A DNA stretch of 64,000 nt, taken from the NCBI GenBank assembly GCA_965153355.1, contig OZ231126.1, forward strand, positions 63,736,001-63,800,000, given 5' to 3'. The stretch is from Flaccisagitta enflata. Lineage: Eukaryota > Chaetognatha > Sagittoidea > Aphragmophora. Of this stretch, positions 47,394 to 57,343 are shown one piece after another; the stretch's first letter is position 1, and each line of letters opens with the position of its first letter. Below the pieces are notes generated by a model. It was given only the letters and a program-made list of their open reading frames with translations, did no database searches and was not told the DNA's origin. Position numbers and translations under genes: made by a program.

Positions 47394-47893
47394 GTAAGAG
47401 CCTTTTTTTTTTTTTTTTGGAGACCTTCAAAAGTCTCATGACATGACCATCAGTTTTCAAATGCTTTTCCATAAACTTGAATCTCAGACGGTGACTCACG
47501 GTTTCGTTCTTTATTCTTCGAAGCAATTTCGCGTGTTGCCGACCTTGGCGTCGATTTTATCTAAAATAAGAAGATTGCTAAATGGATGCCTCTACGCAAC
47601 CAAGTTCTCCCGTAGGCAACGCTCCCGGAGGAGAAAAAAAAATCTTTTCTTATTTCAGTCTGCTTCAAATCAATCCTCGAGGCAATCCTTGTTGCCTCCT
47701 GCAATCTCTCAAATGCGAGGGCAACCATGAAGTCTTCAGCGTAGTCTTTGCAATGAACGCAACTCAAAGTGATAACAATCATGGTAATTGTGGAAGTTGA
47801 GATAGTATTGATGGAAAGAACGGATGGCGAATAATAGAGGTGATTCGAGGGTTTTACAAGGAGTAGCTGAAAGAAGATTGAAGAGGAAAAGAT
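47394..47893. other. Unassigned, with two short protein-like starts
   Basis: ATG frames MDASTQPSSPVGNAPGGEKK (47582) and MANNRGDSRVLQGVAERRLK (47823) read like N-termini but have no continuation; the second runs into a mobile-element insertion at 47910. Both may be remnants of coding sequence. Confidence 0.25.
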
Positions 47894-47909
47894 CAGATTC
47901 AGAGACTCT

Positions 47910-48165
47910 GGGCGTGTTTCTAGTGAGCGCAAAAAACGCGTTTGTTCCCGTCGAACGCGATAACAGCGTGAACACATATTCAAGAATTTCAACTGTCCCA
48001 CGAGGGAGTGAGCGAAGTGAGTGAGCGAGCCCGTGAATGGAGCGAGAGCGAGCGAGCGTAGCGAAAAGGAGCGCTGCGGAGCAAGTGAGCGGAGCGAGCG
48101 AACGAACGTAGCAAGCGACCGAGTGGCCCTTTCAAAACGCGATCGTCTTTGACTAGAAACGCCCC
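47910..48165 (+). mobile_element. GGGCGTGTTTCTAG element, copy 4, perfect 16-bp target duplication
   Basis: 256 bp from GGGCGTGTTTCTAGTGAGCG to GACTAGAAACGCCCC. CAGATTCAGAGACTCT is repeated exactly at 47894-47909 and 48166-48181. The interior matches the other copies (AACGCGATAACAGCGTGAAC, CCCACGAGGGAGTGAGC). The perfect duplication indicates the youngest insertion of the four. Confidence 0.9.
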
Positions 48166-48181
48166 CAGATTCAGAGACTCT

Positions 48182-48970
48182 CTAGACAAAGTTTAGACAA
48201 ACGGAAGAGAGACGCCGAACATTGAGATGGCTTTGGGGGTAGCGCGGGGCAGCCTTTGGGAACGACGTGATCTTCAGCCCGCGTAATGGCTGAGTTACCC
48301 TCGAGGGGATTAGAAAGGGGCAAAGATGACGAAGAAAGTAAAGGAAGAGATAGTAGAGATGAGGGGGGTTCTTGTTTGAGAGGGGGGAGGGAGGAGGATG
48401 AGAAGGAGGAGAAGGAGGAGGGGGAAGGGGGGGGGACTTTCCTATCATTGCAGGTGCCAAAGTAAATGAAAGATGAGCTCTATATGGACGTTGAACGAAC
48501 GAGAAAAAAAAAGAGAAAAAGACGAAATAAGAAATCAGATGCATTGAAGTGGAAAAAGGCAAAAATAACAATAGAAAGTAACCAATGGTAAGAAGCTGGA
48601 AAGTATCGAAGAGCTTGAAAGAGATAAGTGGCGAGAAGGGAGAGGAAGGAAATGGATTAGATACAGAAGAAACAGACAGCCCGATGGATACATGTATCCT
48701 TTGCTTTGGGCCAGATTGAATCAGTTCAGACGAGAGCCCAAAAATAAACGAAAAACGATAAAGAACAGAAAAACAAAACGGAGAAAAGATTGAAACAGAA
48801 ATGAGGAAAGACAGGAAAGAAACGCTGAAGAAACGGGAGAGACAGAAATTTTCCCTGTCTGTATTTTTATCCGTTTGTCCGTCTGTTTGTTTCATTGATT
48901 GATTATTCGTCTGCCTGTCTGTTTATCTGTTTGCCTACCTATTTGGTTGTACCTCAGTCTCTGTGCATGT
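48182..48970. other. No gene called; purine-rich
   Basis: GGAGG- and GAAA-rich sequence. The 237-codon minus-strand frame is Ser/Phe/Pro/Leu-rich as expected from the skew and has no motif. Confidence 0.4.
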
Positions 48971-48971
48971 A

Positions 48972-49380
48972 CTACTCGACTAAAAAAAGCCGCACCCTAT
49001 TTTAAGTTGATGAATAAGCAAAAAAAATCATTTGAACATTTTTTTGTCAAAGTGATTTTTAATATTTTCAAATTTTCTTTCATTCTAGACCAATCCCAGA
49101 TCTGTATTTCAAACGGTTTAGGAGCTAGAGATTGTCAAAGATATCTTCTAATTTGTAAAAATGCTCATTTTTCAATGGGATTGCAAACTAATAATAGCAA
49201 TGTTTCTACTCTTTCTTATGCCATTTCAAAACGTATAAAGCTAGAATTGCCAGATTGGAGCCAAGTGAAAGATCTTTTCAAGAGCTTTCTAGCGGTCCGA
49301 GATTTTGATTAGTTTTTTTTTGAAATTCAGTATAACAATTTGCTATTTAAAAGTGCGGTTTTTTTTATTGAGTCGAGTAG
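48972..49380. mobile_element. TA-flanked MITE, CTACTCGACT family
   Basis: CTACTCGACTAAAAAAAGCC and CTACTCGACTCAATAAAAAA (reversed) with following CCGCAC blocks are terminal inverted repeats of about 30-40 bp. TA lies on both sides (48970-48971 and 49381-49382). The interior CCAGATTGGAGCC and TATGCCATTTCAAAACG blocks, reversed, are those of the repeats at 910, 7861 and 15660, making this the best-delimited member. Confidence 0.85.
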
Positions 49381-49485
49381 TATGTCTGTATCTATTTTTG
49401 CCTGCCGGTCTCTGTCTTTGTTTTAGTCTCTGTCTCAGTTTCTGTCTCTATCTCAATGCCTGTCTATCTCTATCTCTTTCCCTAC

Positions 49486-49489
<4 letters not shown>

Positions 49490-49531
<42 letters not shown>
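49490..49531 (+). repeat. (CT)n microsatellite
   Basis: About 21 CT units after a GTCTCTGTCT-like lead-in. Confidence 0.93.
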
Positions 49532-49536
<5 letters not shown>

Positions 49537-49901
49537 AGTTTCTGTTTTACCTATTCTTGTGCCCTCTAGGTCATCAAAAACAGCATAATATTGTTTAATG
49601 TTTCTTAGAATCAAATCGTATTAGAATCGATAAACTGACAAACATTGGGAGACTCTCTCTATCTCAAGTCTCAACTTTATCAAACAAGATAAGAAGAGCC
49701 GAATGTGTAGCATGAAACGTAAAACAATAAATGTTCAAGAGCGATGTACCCATCATAAAATAGAACGAGGAAACTTTGAAATTGGCTTGTATAAATATTA
49801 TCACTTCCATCGATGCCTTTAAAACCGGTTACCTCGAGATGTGTTAGCCTGATCAGAAAGAATGGAACAAAAGAAACTCGTTGCCAACCAAGCAATGAAA
49901 T
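49532..49901. other. No gene seen
   Basis: Mixed sequence between a CT tract and the next exon candidate. Confidence 0.35.
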
Positions 49902-50076
49902 TTAAACCGCACTGCCTCTTTCGTTCCACGTTCCATCAGTACACAACCAGTTGTCATTAAAACAGTCACCTTCGGGACACCTTTGCCTTCGGTACAACGC
50001 GACGGCTTCTTCGTGTGATCTTTTGGTTTTAAAATTGACTTGACTTTCGACTTCCGTGAGCTTCGCGCGAGACAAG
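49902..50076 (-). CDS. Possible 3'-terminal exon with clustered cysteines
   Basis: On the minus strand, after a pyrimidine-rich run ending GCGCGAAG, the frame reads LTEVESQVNFKTKRSHEEAV, ALYRRQRCPEGDCFNDNWL and CTDGTWNERGSAV before TAA. The C-x4-C-x6-C spacing and balanced composition suggest real coding sequence, possibly of an extracellular protein. No family is recognised and partner exons were not found. Confidence 0.3.
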
Positions 50077-50786
50077 AAAAGACAAAACTTGTAAGTAAAA
50101 GAAAGGTAAGAGCCCGTGTAGAAAAAAGCGAGAAAAAAATGAGGGAAAAAATGTGTTGGATGTTTCAAAGACTAAAAGAAAAACAGAGACAAAGACACAC
50201 AAAAAAAAGGAAAAAAAAAAAAAACAGAAACGAAGATACTAAAACTGAAAAATAAACTTACATGTAAACAAACAGTTAGACAGACAGATGATAAACCATG
50301 TCCCGCGCAGGGTGGCAGAAAATTCTATAGGTCCAAGGCACAAGTTTTTGCAGCGCTAAAAGTCCGACTTTTAAAGATCAACTATTATTATGAAAATATT
50401 GCATAAAACTACCAGTTTTCTGCATTTTTCTTTAAGATTCATGGAAACTTAGAGTTCCCACAACAAAAGTAAAAGTGATCAAAACTAATACCGTATTTAT
50501 CCTTCTGATTTTTCCATTTTCCACCTACTTTTTTCTTCCTTTCCCCAATCTTTTTCCATTATCAAATCTTTAAGTCCGACTTTTGTGCTATAGTTCCGAG
50601 GCACAATGTGCCCCTGTATCTGCCACCCTGGTCCCGCGATACTTGTTTCATTGAAGGACCTTCACCAGCTTAGATCTCCAGTTGCGTTGAAGCATAGCTA
50701 TGCTTAGCACTTTGTGAAAATTGGTTGTATGTGTTTCCATCCTGCACTACCATTGGACACTCGTATTGCTGTCAGAATGTTGCCTC
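50077..50786. other. No gene called
   Basis: Purine-rich stretch to about 50260, then AT-rich sequence. AGGGTGGCAGA (about 50309) and TCTGCCACCCTGG (about 50618) are inverted with CCAAGGCACAA/TTCCGAGGCACAA blocks, hinting at a decayed inverted-repeat element of about 320 bp. Confidence 0.4.
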
Positions 50787-51281
50787 TTTTTTAGTCGCCT
50801 GCTACGCGACTCTGTAAGCCACTTTTTGGTCGGTTCGTCGGTCCGTTGGTCGGTACGTCGGTCACAAAACTGTTTAAAAGGCCTTTTACACAAAACAAAG
50901 ACATTTCAAATGTTTTTGAATGTTTCTATGGCTTTTGTAAACCTCTATAAGCCATTTTTTTGGTTGGTCAGTTAGTCTATTGGTCCATCCGTCTGTTTGT
51001 CACAAAGTTTAAAAGGTGCTTTAGCCAATTGAAAGACATTTTAGATGTTTTTGAATGTTTCTATGTCATTTGTACACCTCTGTAAGCCACATTTTGGTCC
51101 GTCTGTCCTCTGTGTGTCTGTCCATCCGTCTGTCTGTCCATTGGTTTGTCACAGAGTTGTTTTTAAGGCTTTTTGTTGCTAGTTTAAAGGTCTTTTCAAA
51201 TGTTTTAGTCTGTTCATCTGTCTGTCTGCCTGATTTTTCTGAAAAAGCCGACGCACGCGACTTAGGTCTAATGACCTTGTT
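50787..51281 (-). mobile_element. HINE-like element, subfamily D, with triplicated interior
   Basis: TTTTTTAGTCGCCTGCTACGC begins it and AGCCGACGCACGCGACTTAGG, AATGACCTTGTT ends it. The core-plus-interior segment (TAAGCCACTTTTTGG..., GTCGG/GTCC core, CACAAAGTTGTTTAAAAGG) is present three times, at 50815, 50948 and 51083, period about 134 bp. This explains the 495-bp length. Confidence 0.82.
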
Positions 51282-52820
51282 TTCTGTCAGACGTATTTGA
51301 ATATATTTGCAAATGTCTGCTTTCACTTGAATTCAGTGAGTCTGAGAATTCATTTGTTCTCTAAATAGCATTAGCCGAGAAACCTTGCAAAACCGTATAA
51401 AGCTCATCAATTAAGGAAGGTCCATGTACTTAAAATACTTAACTTAAAATTGCCTGTTTTTCTGTTAATTAGTCAATCTATGAGAAAGCTAAGGAGTAAT
51501 ATTCTAGGTTTCGCCCTGATTGCGCAACTTGGATAATACTGCATTGACTCAGTGCCATTGAGGTCACTTGATAAGTGCTAGTTCCTAAATTCACGACAAA
51601 TCGAACGTGGATCAATCCTGAAACTCATTTTCTAGTCAATTTTCCGCCTAAATCATGCATTGATGCATGATGATATGACTCTAAATGAAAACTCATTTTA
51701 GGCTGATTGTTCCTAATCAAATGGGTCATAAACACTGTCAATTCTGGCTGATTAATGGCAATCCCACTTCGCTTTTGTCGACTGAAATCAAAAAGCTCGT
51801 GCTTGCGCTTTAGAAAGGCTTTTTAGAAATCCAATCGATATGCCCAGTTAACCAGCTAACCAGCTAACCAGCTAACCAGCTAACCGTGGCGTCCACCGCT
51901 AATCTGTGTCCGGATAATTGTTATTTACACAGTATTTTGGTACGGACAGGTGATTGAACGCACGGCCAACATTTTAGCTGGCAATATCAAGAGTTGTGCG
52001 ACGGTAGGTCTGTCGTCAGAACGCAAATCCTTATTTCAAACAACTCTCTTCAATCTATCAGAGATTATGTTCAACATTAGAACGAGAAAAGGCAATTCAC
52101 ACGAGAATATCAGCTGCTCTTTTTTTAAATAAGTAGAGAATTATGAGAACTGATGATTAGGACAATTCATTCAATCTTTGATATCTGACCGACTGAGGCA
52201 TCGGCTATTTATCCTTATATGTAAGATATCGTGTCAGACCATGTCATGTACACATAGTATTACATACTACATAGTATTACATACTAACGTCAATTTCCTT
52301 TCCATGTCAATTATCTTACGTGCAAAAGCGAGGAAGATTGAAACAAAGGGAGAATAATTGTTGTTTTAGAGTCGCCATAAAAAGGGCCGCCGGCTCTACG
52401 GCCACTTTGCACGAATGACATTGCATGGGAAAACAAAGGGAGTAAGAGAGAGAGAGAGAGAGAGAGAAAGGGCGCTCAATAGGGATGGAAGTAGAAAGAA
52501 AGTAAAAAGATAGACACGGAGAAATAAGAGTAACGCCAAGTCGCATAATTACGCAAGAGCAAGGTATATGTACACGAGGAATTCCATTTTTCGAGGTATA
52601 GGGAGACCCGGTTGGTCCTCCTTCAGTTGAGGTCATACATGCAACGATTTGCGTTTGACCGAGTCAACCGCCGCTCGTCAGTTCCATTAAGTCCTCAAGA
52701 AAACGACAATAGACAGAAAAGGGAAGGGTGGGACCGGGAGGAGATAAATTGGGATCATTTGAGGACGGCAAAGGGCCAGGGAGGAACGAATGGGAGCAGG
52801 GGTTAGAAAGGAAGGCAGTG
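51282..52820. other. No gene called; small repeats
   Basis: Contains a five-unit AACCAGCT octamer (about 51848-51884), a short TAGTATTACATACTA palindromic duplication near 52255-52285, and a GA run at 52447-52470. A 64-codon frame at 52612-52806 is of uncertain status. Confidence 0.4.
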
Positions 52821-52823
52821 AGG

Positions 52824-52966
52824 AAACTGAAGAAGAAGAATAAGAAGAAAAAGAAGAAAAAGAAGAAGAAGAAGAAGAAGAAGAAGAAGAAGAAGAAGAA
52901 GAAGAAGAAGAAGAAGAAGAAGAAGAAGAAGAAAAAGAAGAAGAAGAAGAAGAACAAAAAGAGGAG
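52824..52966 (+). repeat. (GAA)n microsatellite
   Basis: About 45 GAA/AAG units with a few AAAAAG interruptions; poly-Lys and poly-Phe frames are shadows. Confidence 0.96.
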
Positions 52967-53004
52967 AAGGGGAAAGATCAGAGGAGCAAAGACATATAGA
53001 GGAA

Positions 53005-53195
53005 AATGACTGAACGAATGAGTGAATAAATGTATGAATAAACGAATGAATGAATTAATGAAAGAATGAATGAATTTTCGTTATCTCCACTGAATGACTG
53101 CAGGACTGAATGAATTAATGAATAATGGAATGAATAAATTGATGACCTAATGACTGAACGAATGAATGAGCAATGATTGAGGAAGAGACGAGGAA
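53005..53195 (+). repeat. (GAAT)n degenerate array
   Basis: GAATGAATGAATTAATGAA-type tetranucleotide repeat with many substitutions, ending at the next mobile element. Confidence 0.75.
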
Positions 53196-53200
53196 GAGAG

Positions 53201-53353
53201 AACAAGGCCGGATACATTGCAATCCAGTCGCGGACGGTTGGGCAGGAGCAGTAATGCAAAAAACCGCTCGCAATTCAAAAATGTTACGGGACGGACCGTC
53301 GGACCGACCGACCGAAACGGAAAGGTGTAGAGTCGCGTGTCCGCGACCAAAAA
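53201..53353 (+). mobile_element. HINE-like element, subfamily E
   Basis: AACAAGGCCGGATACATTGC, ATCCAGTCGCGGACGGTTGG, GGAGCAGTAATGCAAAAAAC, a GGACCGAC core, GAAACGGAAAGGTGTAGAGTC and GCGTGTCCGCGACCAAAAA. Colinear with 15216 and 36678. Confidence 0.9.
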
Positions 53354-53460
53354 GAAGAAAGAATATTTACACATTTTCAATGAGAAAAAAAAACTCTTTT
53401 CATGTTATTGATTGTCTGGTATGTGCACTTGCTCAGACTATAACCATTTCCATTTTTCAG

Positions 53461-53538
53461 ATATTATATTCTGATCCCGTAGATAAAGTTGGAAGTCAGC
53501 TTGTGATAAGAAATCAGTATTTCCCAATTCGTCATTGA
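53461..53538 (+). CDS. Possible 3'-terminal exon
   Basis: A strong acceptor (TAACCATTTCCATTTTTCAG) opens the frame ILYSDPVDKVGSQLVIRNQY FPIRH followed by TGA. The balanced composition and clean acceptor favour a real exon, but a HINE-like element lies just upstream and no partner exon was identified. Unrecognised. Confidence 0.33.
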   Translation: MLYSDPVDKVGSQLVIRNQYFPIRH

Positions 53539-54436
53539 TTTAAGTAGGAGATTGGCAGCGATTGGTCAATACACTTGATGTAGTTGAATACAGTAGTTCA
53601 TTGGTTGGTTGGCCGATTTTTGATTTCTAGGATCCACCTTTTTGTAATCAAAGTCAAAACGAGGGAGGAAATGTTGACAAGCGTTTACGTCAGTGTTTGC
53701 GCGATTATTTTCCATTTCCTCATGATATGAAAAAGAATCGATAACTATTTTTTGCTGAACTAATAAGTTAACAAGAAAATTCTAACCTAAGTGGAGGAGA
53801 GGTAAGTTTCAGAATGAAATGATGCTTTACCGGTAATGGCGGCTGTCGCCATGAGGAAAAAAGCCGTAAGCACTGGTCACTTTTCACTATGTTTTAGCCT
53901 TCAGTCACTGCAATTCATTTTATTTGTTAGATCAAATCAAAAGAAGTTGTATGTATTGATTGCACTGAAAATCAGAGAAAAATAGAACTGAGCAAAATGA
54001 GCTAGATGAGCTGAAATATTCAAAATCACTCAACCAGATATCCAGCTATCCTCACTGAAATGCTTTCTTGTATTTGCATGCTAAATTAAAACATTTATTC
54101 ATCCTATTTAAAAAAAAAAAAAGACTGAGCTTAATGAGCAAAATGAGCTGAATGAGCTAGCATACTTAAGGACACCCTCACAGATGAGCAGCTCTGCTCA
54201 CTGACCTGCTTTCTTATATCTGCTAGCTCAAATATAAAACAAAATATTCATTCATTTATTGTATTGAAAATCAGAAAAAAAAACTGAGCTATATGAGCTA
54301 AAATGCTCAATATCACCCTCACAGATGAGCAGCTATGCTCATGAATATGTTTCCTTATATTTGCAAGCTCAAGCAAACACAAACGCATTCCTTTATTGAT
54401 CCTACTCAAAATCATAAAAAAGCGAAAAAAATTCAA
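53539..54436. repeat. Diverged tandem repeat with GAGCTNNATGAGC motif
   Basis: Three copies, at about 53990, 54122 and 54282, of an about 150-165-bp unit: AACTGAGC..ATGAGCTGAAAT, TCACCCTCACAGATGAGCAGC, TATGCTCA and TTATTCATC...TTGAAAATCAGA. A fourth lies at about 55618. No coding potential. Confidence 0.65.
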
Positions 54437-54440
54437 TTAA

Positions 54441-55241
54441 GGTCATTTCCACAATAAACCGGCCCAGCTGAAATTCATGATGTAACAAGCAAAAATATTG
54501 TTTTTATCATACTAATCCTTTTTTTTATGATAAAAGCTGTTGTAACACATTACTTGGGATTCAGTGCCTAGCTGATATCCTTCATACTTAAAATTTTGAT
54601 AGGCTATCTAGCAAAAAATAGGCCAAAATCACCCCCTTTTTTATGTCACACTGATGTCACACTTAAAACCACAATAAAAAAGATATAAAAAAATCATTAA
54701 GCCTACCCAACTATGGGTCATTTTTATTTAATTGCAATCCCTAAAGAGATCTAAAGATTTTATGGCGACCAATTGTTGTTAACTATGGAAAAATTTCACT
54801 TTTAGTTGATGTATCTAAAATGATGATTTTTTTTATTTTGATACATAGTAGTATACTGTATTTTAAATGACAATATCTTAAGTGTTATGGAAATTTTCCT
54901 TTTTTCCCCTTTAGTATAGACATAACCCAAGTTATATGCAAAATTTCAGACCTTAATGTCAATTCTAGCCAGAGATATTGATTTTTGAAGAGAGTGACGG
55001 AAAATGTTAACACCCTGTTACTCTTATGTTACTCTGATTACGATGAAAACTAACATAGTTGAACATATTTCAAGTATTGGAATATTTTTTTTTATATTAT
55101 CTGAAAGAGTATCAAATTCTGAGCATAGGGCTCAAATTTTAAGCTAATAGGTGCAACCATTATGAAATTATGACAATTTTAGCAATGTTAACGAATTCAG
55201 TCGCCTTATTTCCGCCAGTCTAGTTTATTGTGGAAACTGCC
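54441..55241. mobile_element. TTAA-flanked inverted-repeat element
   Basis: GGTCATTTCCACAATAAACCGG and GGCAGTTTCCACAATAAACTAG (reversed) are terminal inverted repeats flanked on both sides by TTAA (54437-54440 and 55242-55245). TTAA duplication is typical of piggyBac and Kolobok elements. The AT-rich 801-bp interior encodes no transposase. It sits inside the GAGCT repeat region. Confidence 0.82.
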
Positions 55242-55277
55242 TTAAGATTTTTTGTAAATAAATCTTTGAAAATTCAT

Positions 55278-55510
55278 AGCGCAAAAAATATTTATTGTAG
55301 AGCACTCTACTAGGCGCCATATGAAAAAGAATTACCAAATCTACTTACCCTCTTAATTTCAGCCAAATGAGTTCCGAGAATTCCTAATAAAGAAATAAAA
55401 ACCCTGTTTCTCTCGAATATGTCAAAAAGTCAAAGACTGACTTTGACTTTTTTCCCGATGATATAAGATCAACTTTTGTCAAAACTTTTTCAAGGAAAAA
55501 CAGCAGATTA
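55278..55510. repeat. Direct repeat, left copy (partner at 56349-56560)
   Basis: GCGCAAAAAATATTTATTGTAGAGCACTCT through GTCAAAAAGTCAAAGACTGACTTTGAC recurs about 1.07 kb downstream, clearly homologous but diverged. AGTCAAAGACTGACTTTGACT within it is a near-palindrome. Confidence 0.75.
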
Positions 55511-55889
55511 CTGCTAGTAATGGCAGTTATCCTCACAGGGAAAACATCAGAATTGCAAAAGGTTTTATTGCTATAGATAGCTATACATAAACTCATTTAC
55601 AGCTAAAATCAGAAAATAATTGAGCTAAATGAGCTAAAATACTCAAAAACACCCCCACAGATGGTTTTGCATGCTCAAACATGTATCAAAACATCTATTC
55701 ATTTATCGTATTTTAAATCAGCAACAGCAGGCCCTAATTCAGAGCGTGTCCGCGTGCCCAAGGGACTCTGTTTGACTGTCGGGCACACTGTTTTAGCTGA
55801 GGGCGTGCCCGGCTGGCACTCTCTTATCACTTCAGGCTTACTAAATATTATTGATCATTTTTGTTTGATTGTGTAAAGAACAATCATTG

Positions 55890-56127
55890 ATTCATTAGAT
55901 TGATTCTTTGATTTGTCCATCCATGCATTCCCTCCTTCATAGTTCATTCTTTTTTTCTTTCTTTCTTTCTTTCTTTCCGTCTTTTTTCTTTTGTCCCTTT
56001 CTTTTTTTTCTTTCTTTTATTTATAAATTCGATTGATTCTTTGATTTGTCCATCCATGCATTCCCTCCTTCATTCTTTCTGTCTTTTTTTCTCTTTTTTT
56101 TGTTCTTTCTTTCTTTCTTTCTTTCCT

Positions 56128-56167
<40 letters not shown>

Positions 56168-56315
56168 TCCTTTTTTTTCTTTCTTTTCTTTTTTTCTTTC
56201 TTTTTTTTATAGATTTGATTGATTCTTTGATTTGTCCATCCATGCATTCTTTTCTTCATTCTTTCTTTCAGTTTTTCACTTTCTTTCTTTCTTTCTTTCT
56301 TTCTTTTTTTCTTTT

Positions 56316-56345
<30 letters not shown>
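55890..56345 (+). repeat. (CTTT)n arrays with triplicated spacer
   Basis: The spacer TTGATTCTTTGATTTGTCCATCCATGCATTC occurs three times (about 55899, 56035, 56219), each followed by TTCTTTCTTTCTTT of different length. A larger unit containing a CTTT tract was amplified and the tracts then varied independently. Confidence 0.93.
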
Positions 56346-56346
<1 letters not shown>

Positions 56347-56348
56347 AT

Positions 56349-56560
56349 AGCGCAAAAAAACATTTGCTGTAGAGCATTCTGCTTGGCGTCAAATGAAAGA
56401 GAATCATCAAAGTTACTTACCCTATCAATTTCATTGGAGGCCACATTTAGTCAGTGGAGATGCCCAAATTCCCTATAAGAAAATGAAACCAAGTTTCTCT
56501 TGAATATGTCAAAAAGTCGAAGACTGACTTCGACTTTTTTTCCCGATTAGAACATAAATC
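56349..56560. repeat. Direct repeat, right copy
   Basis: Homologous to 55278-55510: GCGCAAAAAAACATTTGCTGTAGAGCATTC ... AGTCGAAGACTGACTTCGACT. The palindrome at the end is better preserved here. Confidence 0.75.
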
Positions 56561-57207
56561 GACTACTTTTTTTGCGAGAGAGGTGGTGCAAAACACCTGA
56601 AAAATTACAAAAATTATCATACTCTGATACTCTCTGTCTGTCTCTTTCTGGGCGTAGTTCCCTTTGAGAGCCTTGTTCTTAGGTCATCTTTGACGTGATA
56701 TCTACCTATCATGCAACTCTTTTTGAACCAAATGAGAGCATATGAGCAAAGCTTAGGCAATGTTTTTACAGAATAACATGAAAAAACTTGACATTTTTCA
56801 CTCCTGTGGCCGTTCAGTCCCTCGGTAGGAGAGACCTGTGATTTTGCAGGAATAACCTTTGAGTTTCAAAGACTCATTTCACTATCTCAAACCTAATAGG
56901 ATTGCTTGATTTTAAACCAAAGTGCATTGACCTTACAAGACCGCGGATCGATATCCATAAATCAAGAATCAGGTCTGCCAAAACGTTACAATGAAGCGCC
57001 TAATTGTAAACGTAGAAATACTATATTTGCCCTTTTTATGCTTTTAACACTCTAAAATCAACAAAGATAATTACTTTTTAAGAGTTTTTTTGCTCTGAGC
57101 CCTTCATCTTGATGGATCACAAGAAAATAGATCCTGCATCGAAATTCAAACGACTCGGACTCGACTGAAACATGATTCCCCAGGGACCTACGCCCTTCTC
57201 TATCTCT
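56561..57207. other. Upstream region of the NACHT gene, no ORF seen
   Basis: AT-rich sequence. If the gene has a non-coding first exon or promoter nearby it should be here or further upstream, but I cannot identify either. Confidence 0.3.
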
Positions 57208-57216
57208 ATCTCTGTC

Positions 57217-57310
<94 letters not shown>
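57208..57310 (+). repeat. (CT)n tract immediately upstream of the NACHT coding exon
   Basis: About 45 CT units after CTATCTCTGTCT variants, followed by CTTCCTTTTC...TTTTTTCTCTCAG. The AG lies at 57340-57341, two bases before the ATG, so the tract is placed as an oversized polypyrimidine tract of a 5' intron. If there is no intron, it would be 5' UTR. Confidence 0.9.
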
Positions 57311-57312
<2 letters not shown>

Positions 57313-57343
57313 TCCTTTTCTCTCACTCTTTTTTCTCTCAGAA

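Noticed and set aside
48182-48895. 237-codon minus-strand ORF
   Set aside because: Composition follows the purine-rich plus strand (Ser/Phe/Pro/Leu); no motif, splice site or conserved pattern.
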